From positions 4,043,615-4,107,614 of the forward strand of contig VZTJ01003574.1 in the NCBI GenBank assembly GCA_013397795.1: a stretch of DNA of 64,000 nt, given 5' to 3'. Positions 37,283 to 52,200 of the stretch are shown piece after piece. Positions within the stretch are counted from its first letter, which is position 1. Each line of letters opens with the position of its first letter. Origin of the DNA: Orthonyx spaldingii (Eukaryota; Chordata; Aves; Passeriformes; Orthonychidae). The translations under genes and the position numbers were made by a program. Under the pieces are notes generated by a model. That model had not been told where the DNA came from. It worked only from the letters and a program-made list of their open reading frames with translations, and ran no database searches.

Positions 37283-40200
37283 GTATATTTTAAATTGAAA
37301 TTTTCTTTGTCCTTGAATCCACAACAGCTTTTTAGCTGTGAAAGTGATGATCTTGTCACAAGCAAACTATTGTAAAGAAACTATATTTGAAGACTTGTTC
37401 TGGTTTTACTTTTGGGTTCATCGCTACAGAGAAGGAGAATTCAGTGGTGAACAACAGTTGCTCGATTTTTGGAAGCAATTAGAAAGTTTATTAATTTTAG
37501 GCCCCAACACATAAAGACTTTGTTGACGTGGTTTTTTTCCCTTGTAAAAAGTGTAAACAGTAAACAAAAGCAGGAAATTTGTTTCCAGTGACAGCACAAT
37601 CACAACTTCTCGCTTAGGTTTTCTCTCTAACACTCAGTAACTGTGGGATCACAGAGAATAATTAACAAAAGTACATTGCTGAATCACGGTTGGCACTCAT
37701 AGTCTTCAATAAACTTTACCTAAACCATTTAGGGATAGAATTTATACTCACTGAAGAGGATAATCAGGTGCTTTCTGAAGATCAAGTGATGCCGTCCCTG
37801 GTCTGACAATCGACTGGAACTGTGCTGTTACAGAAAATAAACCCTGACCCCACCCCTACTGGAGAATCATCTCTCATCCATGAATGGTCTCAAAGATTCT
37901 CGAGATTGTGGAGGAGATTGTGGAGTTTAAAGCAGCTGAAATCGTTACAGTGTCAATGAACCCTTTCTCTGCAGAGAGGAACAGAACATGTTTAATGAAA
38001 TTCAAAACTTTGCTAGTCATTTTTAGAATAAATTAAATAAAGATGTAATCAATAAAAACTCCTTTAAAATTTTGCTCGTATGAATTTATAAACTGTTTTG
38101 TTTTGTAATCATGAAATCCCAGTTTAAAATATTTTATTGATTTTTTTTTATATCCTCTTTAGTGTGCATCTCTCGATGGCAGATGTGCTATAAGTTGTGA
38201 CGATGAAGTAAGTATTTAACAGATTTTTTTTTTTTCCCATGTATTCCTCTACTGCAGTAGAAGATAAAGTTGATTAATTTAATTTGAACATCTCATTTTG
38301 CATTACGGTCTTTTGGTGTAATTTGGAATCACCTTGTAAATATTGCACTATTTAGATAGTGAGACTTTATTATGCCTGCTTACAGATACCCACTGAATTA
38401 CAAGGTTGACTCCAGTACCTCAAACATGTGTTGCAATAATTTCTGCTTTGTGAATCCAGTTTGGGAAATAATTTGAAGCAGTGCTAAGGCATGTGTTTGC
38501 TACTTTATTGTTAATGAAAAAAAACCATTGGCAGTTTAAAGTCTTCAGCTGGACACCAGCAGGAAGCACATGACCATATGTAGAAATTTAGTAATAGTGT
38601 GAACATTGCTGATTTAGAGATTCCAGACTTTCTCTTAGTGGCAAAACACACTGTTGATAGCACTCAAACAAATATCACAGCTCCTCTGCTGGGTCTGTTA
38701 ACTTTCACAGCTTCTCTCAATGGCAAGAAAATATCTGCTGAACATTTACAGTACAAATTAAAGCATTTAAAAGCAAGCATGAAGACATTAATGCAAATTG
38801 AATGACACAATAGTCAATAAATATTAATGAATATTAATAGCATCATATTAACTGTAATTATAATTAATTGAAAATAAAGGGAATTAATTGATGAGTGCAT
38901 GATATCTTTGATCCTAAAATAGAGAAAACCTATTAATTACAAATACTTTTTTTTTTCTTGAGAGCTTTGAATGTGCTCATTTATTCTTGTTTTCCTGATG
39001 CCTCACACTTTATTTTAATGTTCTGTTTTCTTTCTTTTTCATTTTTGGTTTCTTAACCCATGTTACATTCCATTACTGTTATTGTATAGTGGAGCTGTGA
39101 AAAATACATAGAGGACTTGAACTGGATCAAAGTTACTGTAACTCAGATGTGTTCTCAGCCCTCAGTTAACATTCCTGCTCTGTTTATTCTGGACTTCATG
39201 CCTACGGTTTTACAAGCTCAGGGACTCTCCACCTATGGAACGTTCCCCTTGAAATCTGAAATTCACTGAACTTGAACCTTTGGGCAAACCTGAGCATAGT
39301 TCACTTCCAATACCTGTGACATGTTGTGAATTAAACCTCTTTCACACATCTCTAGTCTATGCAAATGCTATTATCCCATGCATTAACCTTGTACCAGAAA
39401 TCTGTTGGAGGTTTGTTAATAATGAATAAATGCACCCTGCTGCCCTTTGTCCATGCTGAAGTTAAATTAGAAGCTGTTTCTTTAACACAGTGATGAATAC
39501 TGGAAGTTGTTTGTCTTGCTGGCAAGTGGTGAATGAATGGTCCTGAATGAATATTTTTTTCCTAGTTAGTATTTCTAAAATGGATTGAAATAGAAATCCT
39601 CTTACCTTCACATTCCACAAAAAAGATATAGATTCCATTTATTGCTTTATGCCTGTTTCCAATAACAGTGCTAAAAAATAGTATATTTTAAGTTCTGAAC
39701 AGTGCTAGTGAATGACTAAAATGTAGAGATTTGAGATGTGGCCACTGATTCTTGAATCAAGCCAGTGTTTTCCCAACAGCACATAAGCCATAAACTCTGA
39801 AATTAAGCCCACACCTTTTCTTGTCCAGCTTTTATTTATTTTCTGTACTACGGAGAAACATTGTTTCTAAAGCAGTATCTTTAGAGTAATCTTTCATACA
39901 TGAGGGCTGCAAATACATATCCTCAAAAGATCTCTGTGTTGACTTAGTTCCTCTCCTCCCAGAGTCAGTGGGAGGTTTCTGGTTGACTTTGGGGGAGCAG
40001 CGTTGTGGTGTTAGAGCCTACTTCTGAAATTCCATCCTTCACACACCATTGAGGTTAAAGAGCTGCCTCTTCTGAGTGCACCAACTCAGCTCAGTTCTTT
40101 GCCAGCATCATCAGCTTTTCACATTGCATTTGCCAACTTTGGGCTTTCTAGCAGATCAAAGGTTGAAAAGGAGTTGTTTCAACTTCCTTTTTGACAGGTT

Positions 40201-43200
40201 TTCTGTCACTGGGGGTGCCTGCAGCTCGGGTTCTCCTATTAGAACGAATATCCTGCATTTGCATTAGGGAATGATGTTTATTCTGAACTTTTGCCTGATT
40301 TCAGCTTTTGTTTTTTTAAAAAACTCTACTTCAAGCCAGCATTTCTGCAAATCTCTCCTCTTCTTTGGCGCCACAGAACAGTACTAATGTGTGGACAGAA
40401 TGAGAATCAGGCACATCTAAGCATCTCTGGAAATATCAGACTGCATTTTCACATCTTGCACAGCCACTACTTCATGGGGCTGCTTTCCTCCCTGAAACAG
40501 CACAGAGATTTTGCTGGATGTGCAGAGTGTAGCAGGAAGCATATTTTGTTGTATTTTTGTACAGCCCATTTGCAGCAGGAAAGGTTTTGAGTTAAAAACA
40601 AAGGCAGGAGGATTCCTATATTGAAAGCCATTCTGTTTAATTTTTCCTTTTACATAAATGTCACATAAAATTCAATAAGCAAGGATAAAAATATTTGCTG
40701 ATTTAGAGCAACAATAGAAGTACAATAAAGATTTAACACTGAGATAGGTATTTGGCAATACTGAGGAGAAACTGAGTTATATCAGGGTTTCAGGGTTTGA
40801 GTTGAACCTTATGTTTAAACTCTGAAGTGCAGTAATTAAAACTTTGCCTGTAGCAAGTAATTCTGTGAGGTTAAAATGGGGCAAGTGTGTGTGGAGGGAA
40901 GCACTGATTTGGCTTTGTCTTGTTTTACACAGTTCAGACGTCTGACCCACGAGAAGCTAACAGTCCTACCTCTAAATCCAGTTCCCAATTAAAAACACAA
41001 TTTGAAAAGCTTTAGGAGACCTGTGGGGCCTCTTTTACAGAAGTTTCTGGTCCCATCCCCCAATGAACAAATTAAAAAATATTGCCTGGTCCCCTGTTGG
41101 TTCTGCAGGCTGACACTGTGTTTTCATTAATACATCGTTAGGGTAATGACGTTGTGCTGATGTTTTTCTCCAAACACAGGAGAAGCCATCAGGGACACCA
41201 AAGTTCTGTGCCTTTGCAAACTTTGTTATAAGGAAAACTTTTAAGAATGGATTATAAAAACACAGACTTTGTGGGTTTTTTTCTGTTTGTTTGTAATTGT
41301 CTTATATCTTCCCTCTGTGCACATCTTAGTTCTGTTTTGCCTGAAAAAAATGCATAAAAATGAAATTGCTTAATATTCCATAAGTCAAGACTACACTCAT
41401 TTAGAATTTATGTAAAACCTTATAACAACCTGGTTTTACCTATTTAGAATTCACTTAAATGTGAAGTATATCATTAACTTACTGCTGTGTCCTAAAATCA
41501 AAAATTAAAATTGTGGTTTTTTTTATTTTTCAGACAATCAACTGTTACCTAATAGATAACAATGGATTTATTTTAGTATCTGAAGACTATCAACAGGTAA
41601 GTGTAAGATTTTTCTGGAGTCTTCTTGTGTAACATATTCATCTAAAATTAGGTTTTTTTAAATAGGCCACCATCTGAAAATGGTAAGGAATTAGTAACAT
41701 AAAATTAAAAAAAATCCTTCTACAAAGAATGTAAATTATTTCTCACAGGAGCTCAGTTTCTGTCTTCCAGTGGAGCAGGGTCTGTTCTTAAACTCATAAA
41801 TGTTCTCTTAAAGTCCTTTCTCACTGCAGAAGTGTCTGTCTTCTGTAAGAGGCTTTCACTCCAAGAAAACAAAATTCTCTGTCCCATTTTTGTCACATGG
41901 AAATGTTGGGAAGGGAATGGGGGGAGGACATGGAGCTTTTACATTCAAACTTGAAATAATGAGATTTTACAGAGCTGTTGGCTGAGGAGTTTGTTTTCTG
42001 AAGTGGATTACAGTCACTGAAGGATTAAAACTAAGCACTCATCATTGCAATGGAGGGGACAAGAAATATGATTGTCACAGAATGTTTCACTCAATCCTAC
42101 AAACCCTATGAAGGGACCATCCCCATTCTCATTAAATTCTGCCTGAAAAGTGCTGGGATGGTGCCCCAGTCATGCCAGAATTGTCTGAAGTTGAATTGTT
42201 TTTATGTGTTGGGTTTGTGAAAAGGAATATCCACACTCCTACTTAGCCCTCAGCTGAATTAAATTTGCTGTGATGAGCATGACCTAAGAAATATACTCAT
42301 CATGGAATGATCTTGATACACTAAAAACATGTTTGTCTGGTTATTTTCCCTTTTGTTGTTACGATTTACAGGTGTTGTTACTATTTGCAGTCACAGCTGT
42401 GACTTGTGTCGGTGATTTGCCAGCTCATAGCTGGCTATGGCCAATAAATATTAGGGAGAGATGTTTCTTTTGGTAGTCACCTGATAAAAGCCATCATGCA
42501 TTCCTGTGAATAGTTTGGACAACTGCTGCATCAGAACTGGGCTAGAAATGTGTTCTGACCTGTTTTGTTAGCTAAATGAACCTGAGTCTGAGAGGGACAG
42601 CAGAGAAGCATCTGTGTTTATGTAAATCTATGATTAGATTACAAGAGGCTATGTGTGTTTTATATGTGCAGTGTGTGCACAGTCTGGTGTGGATAGAGAA
42701 GGGGTAGGGAATTGGGGTGATGCCTTATCAATTCCTCACCTCTGCGGGGTGGCTTCAGCACTGGTTTTCTGTGGGCTTTCCAAGCAGGACCTGAACTGCT
42801 CTGAGAATCAGGTTTGTGGGGCAGAGTAATTCTGAATTGCAGCTAAATCCGGATGTATTAAAAAAAAAAATAATGATAATCTGGGTGTGACTGCTTTGGG
42901 GGAGAAATAGCATTTACAAAGGAGGCTTTTGTGGAGAGAATTGCCACTGAAATGTCTTCATAAGACTGGTGCACAACTTGATAAATCAGGTTTATTACTA
43001 TCTAAGGTTATATGAGGCATTTATGGTTCGGAGTTCCTTGACATTGCCTGCCTCTCCAATCATCAGGGTAATCTTTCTTCATCAGTCAGCCAGGGCTATT
43101 GAAGCTGGTATTTTTAGTCATGTTCCTTGTGTTTCTAGGAGACTTTACATACCCATATGTTTTGGAAAATGTTCCAAGATTCTCCTGAGGAAAGGGGAAA

Positions 43201-46200
43201 AAAAGGCAATACTTGCCTTTTAGGTGGAGGAATGCCTTTTTTTAGCTAGGGCTGTAACTTTTCTGCCTGCAAACTCCCAGGTGCATACTTGAGGTCAGCT
43301 AAGTTCCTTGTAATGGAATTGGGGTTTAGTTCATACAAAACCTATGGAATCCATGCAATTTGAGAGTGTAGTGCCCTTTCCCCCTCATAAATTGTGGGAT
43401 TTCTCCCTTTAAACAATGAAGAGAAATATCCAATCCTTCTGGGAGTCAAGGCTCTAAAATAAAACAGGTCTTCCCAAGGTAGAAAAGTGCTGCACTTGCA
43501 AGATTTTCCACTGTCACATGAATGGCTGCAGATGACGGAGTCACTCCCATGCTACGTACCAAATTCATAACAGGAATGTTTGTTTTCTCAACAGAGATTT
43601 ATTTTTATTAGTCCACAAGTACTGAATAGGGACAAAATGAGTAATTCATCAGGCTGAGTGGTTTTAAGTATGAAATGACTCTGAATGGAGTTAAAATTTA
43701 TAGGATTGATGAAATGTACTGTTCCAGCTCCTTAAACAGGTCATGCAGGAATTATAAACAACGTTTTTTAATGACTGTTTATGAAATCCTCTCACAACCT
43801 GTTTATATTTTTATTGAGTAACATTTTAATCACAAGAGTTTGTGATCAGATTAGTGCGTTTTCTTTACAAGCTTTAGGTTTGGATGGCTTTTATTTCTGA
43901 TATTAGATGTTATATAATGTACCTCAGCATATTGTTTAAGCTCTCACATCTGCTCAGGGGTAATAATATAATCCCAACCCCTTGCCCTGACTAGCAAGTC
44001 CTCTTCAGATTTTATGTAGCAGCAGTCCTGAAAACCTGTCTATATATCTGTCAAAGCCACTCTTGTCAGATCCTAGAATATGCCAGTTTAAATTGTATCC
44101 AGGGTTGTTTTGCATTTTTCTACACTTTTGGTAATTCCTTGCGTTTTCCCCTTACAGACTGGTTACTTTTTTGGGGAGGTTGAAGGGGCTGTGATGAACA
44201 AGTTACTAACAATGGGCTCTTTCAAGAGGTAAGAATTAACTTTTTATCTCTTAAAAAATGTTTTAACAACAAAGTCAAAGTCATATAAAAGAAAGCCAAG
44301 ACTGGCAGTGTGGCTGGATTCTCATCTATACCTCTTTTCTGTACAAACTCAGTGTAACTTGATTCCATGCACATCAAGTATTGAGAGTATTGGAGTCAGC
44401 CTACAGTGAGTTTCTTATTAAAAGGATGGTTTATTTGACTACGATGCTAAAACTGTGTCACTCTCCTCTTCCCACTGGGCTCAGGTGGAAAATGGATTGG
44501 GCATATCCACTGCTGAGCAGTTTAAACAACTCTAAAGCAAAACACTGATGCCACATTATCGTTTTGACATGCAAAAAGCTGGAAATTGCTTAAGCTAGAC
44601 AGTGCAAAATGCCCAGCTGTTGAAGGGAAAGTGTGTTCTCCCCATAATCCATCTCCATTCACGTGCTAACTTACCTTTGAACATGGCTGTGACTATTGAC
44701 CTGGTCTTACTGTCATGGTGACGTTAAAAACTAACAGTGATTTTATGTGTTGTCTTTGAAACAAATTGTGCATTCTGAGGAATTAAGAATAAAATTTGCT
44801 TTTAACCTGTAACTCACCACTGGAGTCTTCATGGCTTTCACGTGGTCTAAGGACTGTTCCGTACCCCTTCGTCCTCCTACAGCACAAGAAAAGTGCGGAT
44901 AATGTGTTTTATACTTTCCCTTTTTATTTTCCTGTGCATTTCCAGTATGAAAAAAAAGACACATCCCTGATGCCCCCAACCACTGAGTTTGGTTATGGCC
45001 TGTGAGGGTGGGTACGCAGGCTCAGCTGGTTTCTGGGCTTGCTTGGTAAATCAGCTCCCTTAAAGGCAGAAAGTTTCTGTGCTGTCTCTGTGCATTACAG
45101 CTGAGTACCACTCCCAGTAAATGACTGACCTGAAATGTCAGGATCTAGCACTCATGGAATCATCCCCAATCCTAGTTTTCTGAGGGTGGCAACTTTTTTG
45201 CATTTAGCACTACATTTTTAACATATGCTGTAGAAGGAAGTGAAGTAATACCTGTTTGTAGACTGGGTTTGACAACGAAAGGATCTGTTTTTACAAGAGA
45301 TTAAACATCTATTTAATGCAAAGCACAACACACAGACAAAACGAAAGGATAATACTTTAACTTGTCCCAGTTTGTTTTGTCCTGCCCAGGATTTCAAACA
45401 GAACATCTACTCCATGATTGACGGTGGTGGGCACCACTACTGAGAAATAGGCATATCTTGAGAGTTCCATCTAAAACGCAGTGGGTGGCTCTGGACCATT
45501 GGTTAGGATTTTGCTGGTCTTGGACTTCATATTTAGAGAAAATTAAGCCATAAATTCAGTGCAACTGAGCTGCATACTAAGTAAAGTGTAAATACAATGA
45601 GTTGATTATTCAAACATAATAAATTGATCATTGCCAATCAGTTAAAGATGGGAGAGAATCAAAGTGGAGTAATTGCAAGTGAGCAACTTCCTGTACAGCA
45701 GATAGCAGCAGCAAAAAAACCCCCAAACTGTCCTTGGGCTGTGTTAGATGAAGCCTTTAAATAAATTATTCCAACAATATGAAGAAGAAATCTTTGCTGG
45801 TTCTCATGAAAATAGTCACATGCATTTACAATATTTTTAAGGTTATTAGTTTGTCTGGGTGGGGGTTTTGTTTTGCTTTTCCAAAATTTATTTCTATGAA
45901 ATAAGAAGAAAAGAAAAAGAGTGCTTGCTGCAGTGGCAGGATCTGTCAGCAGTGCCACTTCCCTGAGAGCACAGTGTGGGCATTGCACACATGACACTTG
46001 CCATTGCTGCTCTTGCCACGGAGACAAAGGTGAGAGCCAGCTCTGCTCATTGCGTTTCATTCTGACAAGACCCAGAGCCATCCTTCCTTGCAATTTGCTC
46101 CTCACCTGGCATGTACCGCCCAGCAGGTGAATTCTGTAACCCTGCCCTGCTTGAGCCAGTCGTGCTCCCTTTTTGGTGACTTTAGAAGGTTCTGTGGTGC

Positions 46201-49200
46201 CTGATCTCGCCTACAGAAGAGTTTGCTGACAACTCCAGCAGCCCTGGGGATGGGAATCGCCTCTTCCTTGGGCACCAGGGATCTGAGTGGCAGTGCCAGT
46301 GTGTGCTCCCACCTCGTGGTTCCTGCCAGCTTCCAGGCCCTGCACCCACAAAAGGAATGAAATAACTCTTTGTCTGTTCTCCCAACTACCGCAAATTTGG
46401 AGTGATATAGAAGTGCTTTGTAGGACTGAGATGGAAGTGCTAAACAAAAGGGGGTTGTTTGCTGCTGACTGTATTTCTTTTCAACCTGCAGCAGGATGAA
46501 ATTCAATTTTTGTGTTCGCTGTTTATTTTTTAAAGTGAGCTTAAATACCTCCTTCCCTCCTCAATTTCTTTAAACTCAGTACTTCTTTTGAATAATGTGT
46601 GCATATGTATGTATGTATATTTTCTTAGTTTATGGGGTTTATAATTAGGGAGAAAAATTATATCAGTGCCTGCACAGCAACGTGACATGCTCTATGATTT
46701 CATTTAGCAAAATTATGTTTATCTTATACTTTAAGTATTGCACACAGTTAAATAATTTAAATATGATTTAAATGTATTATTAAATAAATTAGGATGTGCT
46801 TATGGAAAAGTATCTGCTTCACATAACTTAGAAAAGTTTCTTTATGGTTTTCTCAGCACTTTGTTTATATAAAAACAGTGAAAAAAATTCACCAGCTCAA
46901 ACCATGAAGAACTGAAAAACCAACACTAACATCAGGAAAATTAAGGGCTATCAAAGCAATGGGATCCCTAAAGAAATAAACATAATAAATCTGTAAAAGA
47001 AAATGAAACATCTCTTGACTTCAAAACACTTTCACCCTTTCCAGTGGGAGGAAAACTAAGCAATTCTATATGAGAAATATGGAAGCAGCATCATTTCCTC
47101 CTACAGTTCTCTTTCCACCAGGCTTCCTCTCACATAGAAGAGCCTATGCATTGGTATTTGGCATTTAGTAATTCTGTAATTTTGGTGCTTGGCAATGCTG
47201 GTGTTTGTTCATGTTGTCAGGATGTATGATGGAGTGGCACACCCCTGAAATGCAGCTTTCCCCCATGCTAAGGCTCTCTCTATCAAAGTCTTGCTGCTCT
47301 GAGAGCTTCTCTTGTTTCTCAGTTTTTGTTGAGTGCAGATCCTTCACTTGTGCTCTCCACATGGAGACAGACTTCCATCTCTCTGTCTTGATTTGCTTTA
47401 TAAGCAAAACTTAGCAAATGTTTTCCCCCAGGTTATGAGTACAAAAGAAATTCAGAACTTTTACTAAACCACTTGCTAGGAGAAGAACGTTCTTAAAGCC
47501 AAACCACAGGAACAGTAAGTAGTTACTCAACAACAGGACATGGTTTTCACTGAGGCAGCACAGCCTCCAAATGAAGAATGCTTTTCTATTTTGGCCAGTC
47601 TTTCTTATTTAAGCGTTTTATTAAAATATTCTCTCTTTTTTTGTGCTAAATGGACACTTGCGTTTAAAATTTTTGTTTATTTTCATATGGATTTTTACAA
47701 TCATGGATTTGGCTGCCTATTAATTGTACATGCATATTTTGGAGATGATCAGTGATAGACTGATGAAGGAACATTCCAAATTGCAGTTACTGCAATTCAT
47801 ATTGGACTTTACCAACAAGATATTTGGCTTTTTGGCATTTACTAAATGTATTTCTGGTACCTGCACACTGAAATTCCCACACTGCTGTGGGGTATATTTT
47901 CTACTCATATTTTGTTCATGTGATATCTAGAATTAATATCTTAAATCTGAGTTTTAGGCATTGTTCAACTTTATGTCTGTGTAAATATCACCTTTACTGC
48001 AGTGTATTCATACACAGAATCAGTTTATTCACTTAAGGAGAAACACAGGAATATGTGCTACATAAATGAGTTTTCATTCTGTGTTCTGTAAATACAGGTT
48101 GAGTTGTACTTTTTACACACGTTATTCCTTGAGAACCTTGGTGGTTGGGAGTAGCTGAGCAATAAAAGCAAAGATATGTGATGACAAGTTTGTTTCGTCA
48201 AAATGTTGTAATTCATTTTTATTCTTTTCATTGATTTTGGTGAAAGGTGTCCTGGCAGCTTGTGGACACTAACAACCTATCTGCCAGTGCAGGTGTGAGA
48301 GCCAGAGCAGCAACAGTCTGGGGTGTCTTAGTGTCCTGCTACCTCCCCACAGAAACCTCTCTAGACTGAGAAACTGGTTTGCTCTTCACACCATTCAACA
48401 CTGTCCCTCTTTCCCCTCCTTGTGAGAATCCCAGACAGGCTGAACATCTTGTGTCTGAGTTAATGAGCATCTTTCCACCACAAGCGAGCTGTAGTCACCA
48501 CTAATTCTTCCACAGACTACTGAATAAAGCATAGTGCCAATAATTAGGGCTTCTGTATTATTGGCTTCCTTTGCTCAGCTCTTTAGAGCATTTCTTCTTT
48601 TCCTATAGACTTGACGTTTACTTCCATAGTAAAAAGCTTATTATTCCTACACATTGTTTGAAAACCACCAAATCTTGAACTGGTGACAAAACATCTGAAA
48701 TTTTAAGGATTGAAGACCTTTCAGCTGCTACAATTGTCAGTGATGGTATTTTATACTACCAAGTAGAAATCCATGGGTGTGATGAAAACCTGGCTGAAGC
48801 AGTAGAAAGTACATCTGCCAATATATCCTGTGTTGCTGGTAGGTCTTGAAAGTTTAATTTTCTTGAACCAGATTCATACTCACTTGTAAGTACTTTGCAA
48901 AGTAGGCGAGTGGAATTTACTGTATCAGGAAATTGACAATGAAAGGGTTTTTACTAAGATGTGTTTGGCCCCTGAAGTTACATGAACTGACAGTGCACAT
49001 TTTGGTTGTGCTAAGTTATTTTCCATCAGTTTAAGATGGTTGCTCATAGTGTTTGTCCTACAGCTGATGCTGAACACAATTGCTCTGTGGACTTCAGGCG
49101 TGGAAGTTGACAACGTGGTGGTGTCAGAAAGTCCCAGAAACGTCATCTGTAGCCAGAGCAAAGCTCCCCTGGGAGGTGCTGTGATACAGGGCTTGGACTT

Positions 49201-52200
49201 GGGCACATAGATGGGCGTAGGAAGTTGTGTTCCCTGACTGTGATCAGTCAGACAGGTTATGGTCGGCTGCAGTTAAAGCTGAAATACAATCACTCCGGAA
49301 AGGGCGATCTGGAAGCCTTTCTTCTGCAACACTGGGTTAAGTCTGTCTGAGTGAGAAGAAAGCCTATTTTCTAAAATCTCAGAAAGACTTTAGCAATAAA
49401 ACAACACTCTGGAAATGACACCTGAGCACAGAAGCACTACAGTGTCTTAGGCAACTGCTTTGACTACAAATGCTCTAATGCCTTTTATAAGGAATAGGGC
49501 TGGAAGGCTTTTGCTTTCCTATTACATTTATAAGAATGAAACCAAAACAACTGGATTTGAAATTGTGAATGCCTTGGAACCCACATAATACCATTCATGC
49601 TGACAGAGAATCAAGAACTGGTTCAATGTGTTGCACTGTTCAGATTTTAGTGTGGTTATCACCTTCATCCGCTGAACTTTGAAGCGTGTTACACAATTCC
49701 TACTTGTTTCTAGCACAAAGCAATCAGGTCTTTTAAGATCGTTTTGCAGTAATGCTTTCACTGATCTATTTTGCACATCCTGTGCTGTAGTTGTTTGGAT
49801 CATCTTTAGAAACTTTGAACAAGGTGTTGAACAGCACCCTTTGAAAGTCACTGAGATGGCAACACATTGTTCTGTGTACCTTTGTAAGCATTTGCTCCTT
49901 ATGTTTTTTCTTTTTCTTTTTTTTTAACCCGGATACATTAGCTGTTTGCTCATTTTTTCCTGAACCAGAATCTTCACACTGGAAGATTCAAAAATATTTA
50001 CTCAAATTAAACTCATCTAACTAAAACCAATATCATCCACAGATCATATCAAGGCTTTCCAAGTAACAGTTCTGTAGTGTTCCACATGATTTTGAGGTAG
50101 TTTATCAAAACTCTTCCCCTCTGCCTTCTCTCTTAATATTTACTACTTTTGTCCTGCTAAAGGAAGGGGGTTTTAGCTACATTTATTTATTAGTTTTCTT
50201 TCTCTTAATCGTAATGCAATCTTAGATTGCTGTATATTCCCTACAATAGAATAAGACAATCCACAAAAAATATAACCTAGCATATTGGGGTGCAATATTA
50301 ATTATATTTCTGAATATTTGTGTGAGTACATATTTCAGTCTTTTAATACATTTTTGTCTTTGAGCATTTAAAGAAACTATTGAATCTATCAGAATGCAAT
50401 AATTAGATAAGAAACCTAATACTAGTACAAATACTGAGGGGGGAAAGGCTTTTATCAATACTAAAAATTAAGTTCAAATTATGATAAATCTTTCACATGA
50501 CATTACAATAGTATATATATTCTATATATAGTATAGAATAGTATAATAGCATATATATAGAACTAGTATATATATAATAATATTAGAATTATATTTGATT
50601 AACACTGCTTAGCAGAATAATGATGTCCACTGATTGAGCAGGAAGTTCTGCTGTATGAAACTGAAAGTTGAGACATTGATTACACTTTCAAAAATGAAAC
50701 AATCACCAAACTTAATTAATATATTGAAAAAAACATTTACAACTAACGCAGACAAAACAATGTGTTCTGCTTCTAAGGCTAGATATTAAATGAAGCAGGA
50801 TGGGACTCTTTCACTCACATAGAATTTATTGGTGCTCTGCAGAGAGCACATTAACATCTGTAAACTGCCCTTGTCTATGTATTTATCTCCTGCCTCCATC
50901 ACTGGCTGCTGCACACACAACACCACCGTGCTTGGATCCTGAGGAATAAAAGTATTTGAGCCAACCAAGCCTTCAAAGGCTGAGCTCTAGAAATCCCTTT
51001 CTAGGGGCTGGATTCTGACCACGGTTAAGGGATGAAAAAGAAAAGGGAGGGCAGAGCTAGGGGAAGTGGTGTATTACTGCATGCCACAGCGGCAGCACAG
51101 CTTACACCGTGTACTGCTCTGTTTGTCTTGGCAGATCTGGGTGCGCGGATCTGGCTGTGGGCGGGATTCTGCCAAGGATGGTCAGTGTTCAACTCACACC
51201 ATGTTTAGGTCTCTAGTTATGCGTTTGTCTCCCATGTGCCTCTCTCTGCCAGTCCACAAAACAATGGCTTCCTGGGCATTTCTATTCTCACTATAAGAGA
51301 AAAATAAAAATGTAAGCAGTTATGACCATGTGCTAAATGTTTAGTTGAAGCTGTGACATCCAATGTATTAGAGATTTTACCTGTAAGCCAGGAAGAAAAT
51401 ATAGACATAATAAAGAAGCTTTTAGTGATGATTGCTGTCACAAAATTAGACCAGAAAAAAAAAAAATATTTGCTACCACAATGGAATACAATGTTTTATT
51501 GGTACAGGTTGCAAGGTTTCATGGCATGCAGTGCAGAATGCCTCATGGGGATGCTGAATGCATTTCATGACCTGGTTTTAGCAGCTTCTGGGACATCCTT
51601 TCCATAACTCAATTTTGTGTGCTCTCCTTTCCTCTTCACTTAGAAGCAAGGCACACATTGCAAAACACTGAAGTCCCATCTCATACCTCTATTAACCATC
51701 TCTGTCCAGTTGTGTTCCTTTGTCCCTCTGATGATGCAAACGTCAAATGGGAATGTTCAAATAGTGAGTTTTATATTTGTTGCAAATTATCAGCTAAAGA
51801 TTCTTTACATATGCATAGATTTCAAATGGGTTTTTTTAATGTGAATGGATATAGTTAATTGATTGTTCAATGGACAGACAGATTTGGAGAAATAATCACA
51901 ATAATTCCATATACTAGCTTTGAGTTCTGGATTTTACGTTTAGATCTCTGAAGTGTTTCAATGATTAGTACAATTGCAAGCATAAGTAAATTTCCCTGTT
52001 TACTATCTATGCATCTGAGGAGGCTTCTAGCAAAAGTTGATTACAGCAGGTACCTGGAATATTTTGCCTTCATGAAAAGAAGCAAAGCTGAACCCATCAT
52101 GCTTCAAATATCTGTCCTGTCAATGCACTGAAATTCCACCTCTCCCTCCTTCAGAAGCAATGCCCTGTTACAACTCAGTTGTGAACTGAGATGCTGGGGC

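Noticed and set aside
39491..39550. Possible C/D box snoRNA (GTGATGA ... CTGA)
   Set aside because: No terminal stem pairs the flanks, and internal boxes are not convincing.
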